A DNA stretch of 64,000 nucleotides from Brachybacterium saurashtrense. Lineage in GTDB: Bacteria > Actinomycetota > Actinomycetes > Actinomycetales > Dermabacteraceae. The notes under the pieces were generated by a model that did not search any database, was not told the DNA's origin, and worked only from the letters and a program-made list of their open reading frames with translations. Below, in pieces: positions 16,518 to 24,590 of the stretch; position 1 is the first letter of the stretch, and every line of letters begins with the position of its first letter. The translations under genes and the position numbers were made by a program. Location of the stretch: contig NZ_CP031356.1 in NCBI RefSeq assembly GCF_003355475.1, forward strand, positions 3,286,001 to 3,350,000, in the 5' to 3' direction.

Positions 16518-17270
16518 GTGGCTCGTACGCGCTTCGCGCCACTGGTCGCCACCCTGTCCTTCTGCGCAGCTGTGTTCGTCGCGGGGCTCGTGCTCGTGGT
16601 GCTCGGGAGCGGCGAATCCTCCCCCGAGGCAACCCCGACACCCTTGGTCGATGTCTCGATTTCGCCCGAGGAGGCTCGGGACCTTGCCGAGGACGAACCG
16701 GGCGACGGGGCTGCTGAGCTTGTCGAGCCTCCCCCTGGCGACCTCGGGCCCTATGTCCGTACTGACCCCGTGCAATCGGTGTGGAGCGAGGTGGTCGCCG
16801 GCGATCGGACCGACAATCTCCCCGCAGACATGCTCGTGGTCCCGTCGTTGCCGGTCGAGGCCTCTATCGTGCGCGAGGGCGTTGAGGACGGAGCGATGTC
16901 CCTTCCCGCAGATCTGGCCGATGTTGGCCTCCTGGAAACCACGTCCGCGCTCGACGCAGATACTGGCAGTTCCCTCATCGCTGGCCACGTCACACAGGGG
17001 GGCAATCCTGGCGCGCTCTTCCTCCTCGGCCTCGCTGAGCCCGGAGCATCCGTCGTGACGACGGACGCAGAGGGCAGGGCGACGGTGTGGGCTATTACGT
17101 CGATAACCTCCTACAACAAGCAGAAGCTTCCCAAGGAGATATTCGAGACCAGCGGAGAACGTCGCCTCGTACTCGTGACCTGCGGTGGCGAGGTGGTTCG
17201 TACAGACGACGGCAGGTGGACGCATGAAGACAACATCGTCGTCACGGCTGTGCCTATGACCGGTGGCTGA
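16518..17270 (+). CDS. Class F-like sortase
   Basis: A 250-aa membrane-anchored transpeptidase. Residues 5-30 form one N-terminal membrane helix, followed by an acidic Pro-rich linker (about 33-80). The sortase domain has the catalytic His157 in SSLIAGHVTQGG and Cys222 in LVLVTCGGEV, with the usual DNIVVTA ending. The layout and the GAMSLPADLADVG segment resemble actinobacterial class F sortases. The arginine normally near the C-terminus is not in its usual place (HEDN instead of YRDN); Arg233 or Arg228 may serve. GTG 16518 has AGAAAGG upstream. Divergence from the adhesin suggests a dedicated sortase-substrate pair that links the adhesin to peptidoglycan. Confidence 0.85.
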   Translation: MARTRFAPLVATLSFCAAVFVAGLVLVVLGSGESSPEATPTPLVDVSISPEEARDLAEDEPGDGAAELVEPPPGDLGPYVRTDPVQSVWSEVVAGDRTDNLPADMLVVPSLPVEASIVREGVEDGAMSLPADLADVGLLETTSALDADTGSSLIAGHVTQGGNPGALFLLGLAEPGASVVTTDAEGRATVWAITSITSYNKQKLPKEIFETSGERRLVLVTCGGEVVRTDDGRWTHEDNIVVTAVPMTGG

Positions 17271-17345
17271 GACCTCAATGCGTCAGGGCGCAGGTTCGCC
17301 CACGGCGCACCGCCAACGACCGTTCCTGGTGCACGCTCTGGAGTC

Positions 17346-17663
17346 GTGAGTCAGGGTGAATCGTCTGTAGGTGTTCGTGGTGCTCCGGACGGGAAACGTG
17401 CCGGTGACCTGTTGAATCGTGACTTCACCGCGGCAGCTCCGAACCTGGTGTGGGTCGCCGACTTCACCTACGTCCGCACCTGGGCGGGGTTCGTCTACTT
17501 CGCGTTCGTCGTGGGCTTGTTCGCCCCGCGGATTGTCGGCTGGCACGCTTCCACCTCGAAGCAAGTTGACCTGGTCATGACCCCACTGCGCATCGCGCTC
17601 TGGCAACGGGAATGGGAAGGAAGCCCCTTCTCACCTGGGAATTTAGTGGCTCTTCACAGATGA
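17346..17663 (+). pseudogene. IS3-family transposase OrfB, internal fragment
   Basis: The frame encodes KRAGDLLNRDFTAAAPN, LVWVADFTYVRTWAGFVYFAF and IVGWHASTSKQVDLVM, part of the rve integrase core of IS3 OrfB, including the first catalytic Asp in ADFTYV. The N-terminus is missing and homology ends after LWQRE at about 17610, where ISL3-derived sequence begins shortly after. The later catalytic residues are absent, so it is inactive. Confidence 0.82.
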
Positions 17664-17921
17664 GGGTGTAGGAGCTGGCGGCGCGGCGGTGTCGGGATAG
17701 ACGTCGAGGTCTCCCGATGATGGAAGTTCCTACGCTCGCCATCTGGAAGACCTCGACGTGCTCAACGCTACCTTCACCGCGCCCGATCTCGATACCTTCA
17801 GCCAGCTTGACCGGCTGGGCCTGACCGTGACGGGGCAGCTGATCGAGCCGCACCGATCGGTGTTGGAGTGTCGCGTGCTCGAACCGGACAACTGGTGCCA
17901 CGGTTGCGGCCAGCAAGGCGT
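17648..17921 (+). mobile_element. ISL3-family element, left-end fragment
   Basis: The sequence starts with GGCTCTTCACAGATGAGGG, which resembles ISL3 left inverted repeats. A frame opening at GTG 17758 encodes an ISL3 transposase N-terminus (TVTGQLIEPHRSVLECRVLE and the zinc-finger start DNWCHGCG), cut at 17921 by the IS1634-type element. An 11-bp inverted repeat, ACGTCGAGGTC (17701-17711) and GACCTCGACGT (17749-17759), stands just before the start codon and could block impinging transcription. The right part of the element is absent from the window. Confidence 0.75.
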
Positions 17922-19689
17922 CCTGACTTGGCTCACGTCGTCAGCTGTTCGCCTGGCGCGGGGCTGTGACCTGGGTTGATGGTGCTTGAGTGGGCTAGGT
18001 TCACGCACTAATCCGGGGTGTTCTAGGCTCGTTGGGTGGCGTTCATCAGGCGGGTTCGAACGAAGTCGGGGGCCACGGCCGTGCAGATCGCGGAGTACGC
18101 GCAGGGGCGTCAGCGGATCATCGAGCATCTCGGCTCCGCGCATACCGAGGCGGAGCTCGGTGTGCTGTTGGAGAAGGGCCAACAGCTTCTCGAGGACCCG
18201 GCCCAGGAGGCACTCGATCTGGGCGTGAGCCCGGAACCCGTCGTGACTCGGATCCAGCCACCTGCTGAGCAGCAGGGCGAGCTCCTTATGCCACCGGCAC
18301 AGTGTGAGGAGGGCCGTGACGGGACCGGGCGGGTGCAGTCCACCTCGAGCCATCTCCTCTATGACGTGCTGACCAGTGCATATGCGTCGCTGGGGTTCGA
18401 TGAGGTCGATGACGCTGTCTTCCGGGATCTGGTGATCGCGCGGATTGTCGAGCCGACCTCGAAACGCGACGCCGCCCGGGTCCTGGCCGACCTCGGCGCC
18501 TCACCGGTCAGCTACGCCACTGTGAAGCGGCACCTGCGGTCCGTGCTCGAGGACGACTACCGTGCCGCCATCGCCTCGAAGTGCTTCGAGCACGTCTGGA
18601 GCCGCGGTGACATCTCGCTGGTCCTCTACGACGTCACCACCCTCTACTTCGAGGCCGAGAAGGAAGACGACCTCCGCAAAGTGGGATTCTCCAAGAAGCG
18701 GAGGGTCGACCCGCAGATCGTTGTCGGCCTGCTGGTGGATCGTCGGGGGTTCCCGCTGGAGATCGGCCGTTTCGAGGGGAACAAGGCCGAGACCAAGACG
18801 ATCCTGCCGGTCATTTGTCAGTTCCAGGACCGCCACGGGCTTGCGGACATCGTCGTGGTGGCCGATGCCGGCATGCTCTCCGCGGACAACCTCCGCGAGC
18901 TGGACGAGGCAGGCCTGCGGTTCATCGTCGGGTCGCGGCAGACCAAGGCCCCGCACGACCTGGACAGTCACGTCCACTGGCACGGCGATGCCTTCGCCGA
19001 CGGGCAGGTCATCGACACGGTCACGCCCCGGCACGGCAACTCGCAGGTCAACGATCGTGCCCTGCGGGCTGAGCCGACCTGGGACCCGAAGCAGCACTCC
19101 CACTCGTGGCGGGTCGTGTGGTCGTTCTCCCGCAAGCGCGGAGTGCGGGACCACAAGACGCTCACCGCTCAGGAGAACCGGGCCCGCGCGATCATCGACG
19201 GCGACAAGCCGGTCAAGAACGCCCGCTTCGTCAAGACCACCGCTGGTGGCCGCCACCTGGACCAGAAGAACATCGACCGTGCCCGCTCCGTGGCCGGGCT
19301 GAAGGGCTACGTCACCAACATCCCAGCACCCGAGATGCCGCCACGAGAGGTGATCTCGAGCTACCACGACCTCTGGCGTGTTGAGCAGTCGTTCCGCATG
19401 TCTAAGGCGGACCTGCAGGCCAGGCCCATGTTCCACCATAGTCGAGACGCGATCGAAGCCCACCTCCCACTGGTCTTCGCGGCACTGGCCGTCTCCAGGG
19501 CCGTCCAGCAGCGCACTGGCCTCGCGATCGGCAACGTCATCAAGAAGCTCCGGCCCCTGCGCTCAGCGACCATCGCGATCAACGGCACCACCCAGACCTT
19601 CCCGCCCCACGTGCCCGACGAGCTGACCAGACTCATCGAACAGATCCAGACACCCGAACCCACGCACTAACGAAATGAGCCAAGTCAGG
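17922..19689 (+). mobile_element. Complete IS1634-family insertion sequence
   Basis: The ends match as inverted repeats: CCTGACTTGGCTCA at 17922-17935 and its complement at 19676-19689, with partial matching beyond. The 1768-bp element carries one intact transposase. I see no convincing target duplication: the left flank is ISL3 sequence while the right flank runs straight into the dehydrogenase gene region. A deletion next to the insertion probably removed the rest of the ISL3 element. Confidence 0.85.
18036..19670 (+). CDS. IS1634-family DDE transposase
   Basis: A 544-aa transposase, full length for the IS1634 group (IS4-related). The DDE residues are visible: first Asp in SLVLYDVTTLYFEAE, second Asp in VVVADAGMLSADN and Glu in LWRVEQSFRMSKADL, in the Y-(2)-R-(3)-E-(6)-K-like block of the IS4 superfamily. 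The start is GTG 18036 and the stop lies six bases inside the right inverted repeat. No frameshift is apparent, so the element may still be active. The codon choice resembles the host. Confidence 0.93.
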   Translation: MAFIRRVRTKSGATAVQIAEYAQGRQRIIEHLGSAHTEAELGVLLEKGQQLLEDPAQEALDLGVSPEPVVTRIQPPAEQQGELLMPPAQCEEGRDGTGRVQSTSSHLLYDVLTSAYASLGFDEVDDAVFRDLVIARIVEPTSKRDAARVLADLGASPVSYATVKRHLRSVLEDDYRAAIASKCFEHVWSRGDISLVLYDVTTLYFEAEKEDDLRKVGFSKKRRVDPQIVVGLLVDRRGFPLEIGRFEGNKAETKTILPVICQFQDRHGLADIVVVADAGMLSADNLRELDEAGLRFIVGSRQTKAPHDLDSHVHWHGDAFADGQVIDTVTPRHGNSQVNDRALRAEPTWDPKQHSHSWRVVWSFSRKRGVRDHKTLTAQENRARAIIDGDKPVKNARFVKTTAGGRHLDQKNIDRARSVAGLKGYVTNIPAPEMPPREVISSYHDLWRVEQSFRMSKADLQARPMFHHSRDAIEAHLPLVFAALAVSRAVQQRTGLAIGNVIKKLRPLRSATIAINGTTQTFPPHVPDELTRLIEQIQTPEPTH

Positions 19690-19713
19690 TCGAACGACGC
19701 GGTGCGGTGTGGC

Positions 19714-20796
19714 TCAGCGCCCGGTGAGCTCCCGCGCCTGCTCCTGGGCCTTCAGCGCCAGCTCCACGGCCTTGAAGGCGTGCTCCTGGGTCATCGCGTT
19801 CTCGGTGCGGTGCAGGAGGTCCAGCACCAGCTCGCCGAAGAAGGGGTAGCCCACCTTGCCGTCGGCCTCGAGGCGGTGCTCGCCCTCGGCGTCCACGAGG
19901 ATGACCTGGTTGGGGCCGTTGTCGGTGGTGACGTCTACGTACTTGCGCAGCTCGAGGTAGCCCTCGGTGCCCACCACGAACGTGCGACCGTCGCCCCAGG
20001 TGCGCAGGCCCGACGGCGTGAACCAGTCCACGCGCACGAAGCCGGTCGCGCCGGAGGAGAGCGCGATGTGCGCGTCGCCGAAGTCGTCGAGCTCGGGGGT
20101 GCCGGGGTTGCCGAAGTTGCCGATCGAGGAGGAGAGGATCTCCGCGTCCTCGGAGCCGGTGAACGTGAGCATCTGCTCGAAGTTGTGCGAGCCGATGTCG
20201 GTGAGGATGCCGCCGTAGCGGGCGCGCTCGAAGAACCAGTCGGGGCGGGAGGAGGGGTCGCCCATGCGATGCGGGCCCATGCCCGTGACCTGCAGGACTG
20301 TGCCGATCGCGCCCTTCTGGATGAGCTGGGTGGCGAGCACGGCGGCCTCGACGTGGATCCGCTCGGAGTAGTACACCATGTACTTCTTGCCGGTGCGCTC
20401 CACGGCGGCCTTCGCCTGGGCGAGCTGCTCGAGGGAGATCAGCGGGGTCTTGTCGGTGAAGTAGTCCTTCCCGGCCTCCATCACGCGGATGCCGAGCGGG
20501 GCGCGATCCACCGGGACGGCGGCGGCGGCGACCAGGTGCACCTCGGGATCGTTGAGCACCTCCTCCTCGCTGGAGGCGATCGTGACCTGCGGGAACTGCT
20601 CCTTGAACGCGGCGGCGCGCTCCGGCTGCGGGTCGTACACCCACTTCAGGGTGCCGCCGGCGCCGAGCAGGCCCTGCGTCATGCCGCCGATGTGGCCGTG
20701 ATCGAGATGCATCGCGGCGAACACGAACTCACCGGGCTCGACCACCGGCTTCGGCATCGCGGCGGGGGCGTAGTTGGCGCCTTCGGAGGCGGGCAT
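19714..20796 (-). CDS. Gfo/Idh/MocA-family oxidoreductase (DKT variant)
   Basis: A 360-aa NAD(P)-dependent sugar or cyclitol dehydrogenase-like protein. The usual GxGxxG loop is replaced by AAMHLDHGHIGGMTQGLLGAG, and the usual EKP reads DKTP (KDYFTDKTPLIS). Both changes recur in a subfamily found beside ABC transporters and ThuA genes. The C-terminal domain contains GGILTDIGSHNFEQML, the expected catalytic Asp/His region. ATG 20796 has AAAGGA upstream; the long upstream frame is not coding. It lies downstream of the importer operon but is separated by a 596-bp gap with a terminator-like hairpin, so it may have its own promoter. IS1634 sits 24 bp beyond its stop codon. Confidence 0.85.
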   Translation of the reverse strand: MPASEGANYAPAAMPKPVVEPGEFVFAAMHLDHGHIGGMTQGLLGAGGTLKWVYDPQPERAAAFKEQFPQVTIASSEEEVLNDPEVHLVAAAAVPVDRAPLGIRVMEAGKDYFTDKTPLISLEQLAQAKAAVERTGKKYMVYYSERIHVEAAVLATQLIQKGAIGTVLQVTGMGPHRMGDPSSRPDWFFERARYGGILTDIGSHNFEQMLTFTGSEDAEILSSSIGNFGNPGTPELDDFGDAHIALSSGATGFVRVDWFTPSGLRTWGDGRTFVVGTEGYLELRKYVDVTTDNGPNQVILVDAEGEHRLEADGKVGYPFFGELVLDLLHRTENAMTQEHAFKAVELALKAQEQARELTGR

Positions 20797-20981
20797 CGAC
20801 AGTCCTTTCGGTCGAGGGGCGGCGCGGGACAACGAGCCGCAGTCGTCTCCAGTCTCGGTCACGGGCCGGGGCGCCCGGGGGCGGTGCCACCGGTTGCCAG
20901 GGTCTCGCCGAGCCGCCCGCATGCACCGGCTGCCGGCATGCAGGGGCCTCCGGAGGGCGCCTGCCTGTGCAGCCACGCCGC

Positions 20982-21014
20982 GTGGAACGAAACACGACCA
21001 TGCGTGCAAGGCTC
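20982..21014 (+). repeat. Intergenic conserved repeat, copy A
   Basis: A 33-bp sequence with core ACCATGCGTGCAAGGCTC. It matches copy B (21225-21257, opposite strand) at 30 of 33 positions and copy C (54619-54647) more loosely. Confidence 0.75.
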
Positions 21015-21224
21015 TGGCACGAGGCACCTGACCTGGGCATCTGCACCGGGCGCCTGGGTGGGAAGCCTGCACGGAGCGCACGGGCGGGCCGCGTAGGCGG
21101 GGCGCCTCGACGAGCTGCCGGGGTGGGCCGCCGGGGCGGCGCGGCTGCGCGGCGGACCGGGTCGGGAGCTGCCCCTGCTCGGCTCTCTGACCTCCCGGGG
21201 CATCGATCCCGCAGCGCAGTTGCG

Positions 21225-21257
21225 GAGCCTTGCACGCATGGTCGCGTTCCGTTCCAT
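21225..21257 (-). repeat. Intergenic conserved repeat, copy B
   Basis: The complement reads with the same ACCATGCGTGCAAGGCTC core as copy A, inverted relative to it and 210 bp away. The two copies could pair as a long-loop hairpin in RNA. Confidence 0.75.
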
Positions 21258-21300
21258 GCCGGGTTCGCGCCGCGAGGTGCTGGTCAGCGCTCGAACGTGC

Positions 21301-21338
21301 CACGGCCAGCCGGCCCGCCGAGCGGCGGGCCGGCCGTG
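21301..21338 (-). terminator. GC-rich hairpin after the importer operon
   Basis: CACGGCC and GGCCCGCC on one side pair with GGCGGGCC and GGCCGTG on the other, with a 4-base bulge and a short loop. It begins 54 bp beyond the stop of the last operon gene. There is no U-tract, so termination is plausible rather than certain. Confidence 0.45.
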
Positions 21339-21392
21339 AGCAGTCCGTCGGCCCCCGACATCGGGCCGGGCCGACGGCCGCCCGTCCGCGTC

Positions 21393-22472
21393 TCAGACCT
21401 GCACGGCCGACGGGGTGAGCGGCACCGCCGCCGGCCGCTCGACGGTGCTGGTGATCTCGACGCGGCCGCCGCCGTGCGCGGCCTCGAGCACCCCGTTCAT
21501 CACCTCGAGCACGTGCTGGCCCAGCTCCCCGGAGGCGCGCAGATCAGCGCCTCGCACCGCCATGTCCTGCAGCCCGATGCCGCGCCCGGTCTCCTCGTAG
21601 CCACCGGTGACGGGCAGGGTCTGCCAGCCGTCGCCGCCGAGGGCGTACAGCTGCACGTCCCCGTCGAAGCGGTTGGGATCCGGGACGGCGAGGGTGCCGC
21701 CGGTGCCGTGGATCTCGATCGGGTGCGCCGAGGTCGCGACCGCGTCGAAGCTCATCACCAGCGTGGAGAGCACCCCGGACTCGTGCACGAGCACACCGGT
21801 GACGTGCGTGTCGGTGCTCACCGGGATGGTCTCCCCCTCGCGCGGGCCGGAGCCGATGGTGCGCTCGGTGCGCAGCCGGCTCGCGGCGCCCACCACCGCC
21901 TGCACCGGCCCCAGCAGCGTGACCAGGGCGTGGATGTAGTACGGGCCCATGTCCAGCAGCGGGCCGCCGCCGGGGACGTAGTAGAAGTCCGGCTGCGGAT
22001 GCCAGCGCTCATGCCCCGGCGTGACCATCGTGGCCATCGCCGCGATCGGGGTGCCGATCAGCCCGTCGTCGATCACCGCGCGCGCCGTCTGCGTGCCGGT
22101 GCCCAGCACGGTGTCCGGTGCCGAGCCCACCAGCACGCCCGCCTCCTGCGCGGCGGCGAGCACCTGCGCGCCCTCCTCGGTGGTCACCGCGAAGGGCTTC
22201 TCCGAGTAGACGTTCTTGCTGGCGGCGATGGCGCGCAGATCCACCTCGGCGTGGGCGGCGGGGATGGTGAGGTTCAGGACGGTGTCCACCTCGTCATCGG
22301 CGATCAGCTCGTCGACGCTGAGCACCCGCACCCCCTCGCGGCCCTCGGCGGCGGTCTCGGCGCGGGCGCGGTCCAGATCCGCGACGGCGACGAGCTGCAC
22401 GTCCGGCAGCGTCTCGACACTCTCCAGGTACTGGCGCGAGATGACACCGCACCCGATCATGCCCACCTTCAT
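21393..22472 (-). CDS. Gfo/Idh/MocA-family oxidoreductase
   Basis: A 359-aa dehydrogenase. The Rossmann motif is MIGCGVISRQYLES at the N-terminus and the EKP signature is NVYSEKPFAVT (about residue 90). The C-terminal substrate domain has GGGPLLDMGPYYIHALVTLLG, with the Asp and His/Tyr expected for hydride transfer. Such enzymes oxidise or reduce hydroxyl groups of sugars and inositols. The start overlaps the ThuA stop as ATGA, so it is translationally coupled as the last gene of the importer operon. In ThuA-linked systems (for example rhizobial Thu genes) this enzyme pair makes or handles 3-keto disaccharides; that role here is inference. Confidence 0.87.
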   Translation of the reverse strand: MKVGMIGCGVISRQYLESVETLPDVQLVAVADLDRARAETAAEGREGVRVLSVDELIADDEVDTVLNLTIPAAHAEVDLRAIAASKNVYSEKPFAVTTEEGAQVLAAAQEAGVLVGSAPDTVLGTGTQTARAVIDDGLIGTPIAAMATMVTPGHERWHPQPDFYYVPGGGPLLDMGPYYIHALVTLLGPVQAVVGAASRLRTERTIGSGPREGETIPVSTDTHVTGVLVHESGVLSTLVMSFDAVATSAHPIEIHGTGGTLAVPDPNRFDGDVQLYALGGDGWQTLPVTGGYEETGRGIGLQDMAVRGADLRASGELGQHVLEVMNGVLEAAHGGGRVEITSTVERPAAVPLTPSAVQV

Positions 22473-23287
22473 CGTGCTGCCTCCGTCGTGGTCGTCGTGG
22501 TGTGTGCCGTCGTGCCGCGGCCCGTCGTGCCGTGCTCCCCGTAGGGCATGGCGCTGCCGCGTGCGGCCCACAGCATGCCCCGCTCGATGAGCGTGCGGAC
22601 GTTCGGATCCTCCAGGACCTCCACCCGGTGCCCGGGGGTGGAGACGAAGATCCGCCCCTCGCCCCACTGCCGCGTCCACAGCGCCGGGGAGGTGACCTCG
22701 CGATGCCACGGGTCCCACTCCCGCACCTTCTGCGTGGTGGTCGCGAGCACGTCGATGAGGTCGTCGCTGAGCACCCAGTACTGCTCGGTGACCAGGTCGA
22801 AGTCGCTGATCCCCGCGGTGATCGGGTGCTCCGCCGCGGCGGGGAGCATGTTCACGGTGTAGGGGACGTAGTTGTCGGCCTGCTCGCCCTTGCGCTCGTC
22901 GGGGTGCTTGCCCGGGTGGCACCCGAACTGGCCGCCGATCAGGGTGAGGTAGTCGGACTCGTTGCGGTAGCTGTCGGCGATCCCGCCGTGCCAGCCCGCC
23001 ATGCCGGTGCCCGCCTCGATCGCGGCGCGCAGCCCCTCGAACTGGGGCCTCTCGATCGTGTTCATGGTGTTGCACTGGACGATGAGGTCCACCGTGGCCA
23101 TGTACTCGGCATCGGCGTAGATCGCCGGCGACTCCTCGATCCGCACCGTGAAGCCGTTCTCCTCGAGGAACGGGATGAACAGGTTCGTCGCCTCGACGGG
23201 CTGGTGGCCGTCCCAGCCGCCGCGGACGACGAGGGCGGTGCGGGGCGCGCCGGCGTCGGCGGCCGCAGGGGTGGTCTGGTCGGTCAT
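22469..23287 (-). CDS. ThuA-domain protein (trehalose-utilisation type)
   Basis: A 272-aa protein with a class I glutamine-amidotransferase-like fold. Recognisable ThuA blocks are ALVVRGGWDGHQPVEATN, VDLIVQCNTMNT, GTGMAGWHGGIADSYRNES and LIGGQFGCHPG, followed by HPITAGISDFDLVTEQYWVL and RIFVSTPGHRVEVLEDP. ThuA proteins accompany Gfo/Idh/MocA dehydrogenases in trehalose or sucrose oxidation; recent work links the wider family to keto-sugar chemistry. Both ends overlap neighbours by ATGA, giving tight coupling with two dehydrogenases. The C-terminal tail (TTGRGTTAHTTTTTTEAAR) is low-complexity. Confidence 0.88.
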   Translation of the reverse strand: MTDQTTPAAADAGAPRTALVVRGGWDGHQPVEATNLFIPFLEENGFTVRIEESPAIYADAEYMATVDLIVQCNTMNTIERPQFEGLRAAIEAGTGMAGWHGGIADSYRNESDYLTLIGGQFGCHPGKHPDERKGEQADNYVPYTVNMLPAAAEHPITAGISDFDLVTEQYWVLSDDLIDVLATTTQKVREWDPWHREVTSPALWTRQWGEGRIFVSTPGHRVEVLEDPNVRTLIERGMLWAARGSAMPYGEHGTTGRGTTAHTTTTTTEAAR

Positions 23288-24555
23288 CGGGTGGTCTCCT
23301 GAGGATCGGTGGCGGTGGCGGTGGCGGTGGCGGTGGCGGTGGCGGTGGCGGTGTCGGTGGTGCTCTCGGGGTCGACGGGGGTCCAGCGCGAGCCGTCGGC
23401 GTCGCTGGCCTCGACCGCGGCGAGCACACGCTGCACGTGCAGCGCCTCGGCGAACGAGGGGGAGGGGTCGACGCCCTCCCCGATGGCGCGCACGAGATCG
23501 GCGATCTCGTGGGTGAAGGTGTGCTCGTAGCCGAGGCCGTGCCCGGTGGGCCACCACGCCGCGGCGTAGGGATGCTCCGGCTCGGTGGTGAGCACGCGGG
23601 TGAAGCCCTGTCGGCCCGCGGGCGCGGTCGCGTCGTAGATCTCCAGCTCGTTCATCCGCTCGAAGTCGAAGGCGATCGAGCCGTTCGCGCCGTTGATCTC
23701 CACCCGGATCGCGTTCTTGCGCCCGGTGGCCATGCGGGTGGCCTCGAACTGGCCCAGCACCCCGCCCGCGAAGCGTGCCGTGAACAGGGCGGTGTCGTCG
23801 ACCGTGACCCGGCCGCGCTCGCCGGAGGCATCCCCCTTCCCGCCGAGGCCCTGCGCCGACCCGGCGACGGGCCGGGTGGGCACGACGGTGGTGAGGGTGG
23901 CGGAGACCGCCTCGATGTCGAGCCCGGTGATCCACTGGGTGAGGTCGATGACGTGCGCGCCGATGTCCCCGAGCGCCCCGGAGCCGGCCGTGTCCTTGTC
24001 GAGCCTCCAGGTCATGGGGGCGTCCGCGTCGGAGAGCCAGTCCTGCAGGTACTGGGCGCGGACCTGCCGGATCTCGCCCACGAACCCCTCCTCGACGAGC
24101 TGCCGCGCATAGGCGAGAGCCGGGGTGCGGCGGTAGGAGAAGCCGCAGAGCGAGAGGATGCCGTCCCGGGCGGCGGCCACCGCGGCCGCCGTCATCTCCT
24201 CGGACTCCGCCACCGAGTTCGCCAGCGGCTTCTCGCACAGCACGTGCTTGCCCGCGGCGAGCGCGGCGAGGGTGATCTCGTGGTGGGTGTCGCCGGGGGA
24301 GCAGATGTCGATCACGTCGATCTCAGGGTCCTCGAGGAGGTCCTGCCACCGGGTGGTGTGCGCGGTGAAGCCGTACCGCGCGGCGGCGTCGGCGACCGAG
24401 GCCTCCGTGCGGCCCGCGATCGTGTGCAGCACCGGGGTGCGCGGCAGGTCGAAGAACCGGTGCGCCGTGCGCCAGGCATGGGAGTGGGCGGCGCCCATGA
24501 AGCCGTAGCCGATCAGGCCGACGTTCAGGGGTGCGGGGGAGGTCTGGTCACTCAT
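23284..24555 (-). CDS. Gfo/Idh/MocA-family oxidoreductase with repeat tail
   Basis: A 423-aa dehydrogenase. The N-terminus reads NVGLIGYGFMGAAHSHAW (GxGxxG) and the signature block is KHVLCEKPLANS. The substrate domain has GALGDIGAHVIDLTQWITG. The C-terminus ends in an alternating Ala-Thr tract encoded by seven perfect GGTGGC units plus near-copies, which looks like an unstable, structurally irrelevant tail. The start ATG 24555 has GGAGAC upstream and follows the permease gene after 35 bp; the stop overlaps the ThuA start. Together with the ThuA protein and the next dehydrogenase it forms the catabolic half of the importer operon. Confidence 0.87.
   Translation of the reverse strand: MSDQTSPAPLNVGLIGYGFMGAAHSHAWRTAHRFFDLPRTPVLHTIAGRTEASVADAAARYGFTAHTTRWQDLLEDPEIDVIDICSPGDTHHEITLAALAAGKHVLCEKPLANSVAESEEMTAAAVAAARDGILSLCGFSYRRTPALAYARQLVEEGFVGEIRQVRAQYLQDWLSDADAPMTWRLDKDTAGSGALGDIGAHVIDLTQWITGLDIEAVSATLTTVVPTRPVAGSAQGLGGKGDASGERGRVTVDDTALFTARFAGGVLGQFEATRMATGRKNAIRVEINGANGSIAFDFERMNELEIYDATAPAGRQGFTRVLTTEPEHPYAAAWWPTGHGLGYEHTFTHEIADLVRAIGEGVDPSPSFAEALHVQRVLAAVEASDADGSRWTPVDPESTTDTATATATATATATATDPQETTR
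23308..23349. repeat. Hexanucleotide microsatellite (GGTGGC)7
   Basis: Seven perfect 6-bp units inside the 3' end of the dehydrogenase gene. Slippage would add or remove Ala-Thr pairs without shifting the frame. Confidence 0.9.
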
Positions 24556-24590
24556 GGACGACGATGTCTCCTTCGAGGTCGGGGTGGGGG

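Larger units (their letters stand above)
20797..21392. other. 596-bp intergenic region with inverted repeats, no gene seen
   Basis: I find no credible gene; the open frames here are mirror images of the repeats. The region holds two inverted 33-bp repeat copies (20982-21014 and 21225-21257) and a strong hairpin (21301-21338). These separate the dehydrogenase at 19.7 kb from the importer operon. Confidence 0.6.

Noticed and set aside
17758-17979. Apparent 73-aa gene
   Set aside because: Only the first 55 residues resemble an ISL3 transposase; the rest is read from the IS1634 left end. It is a truncated fragment.
20967-22544. A 525-aa plus-strand frame over the dehydrogenase gene
   Set aside because: It is antisense to a gene with clear GxGxxG and EKP motifs and carries no motif of its own.
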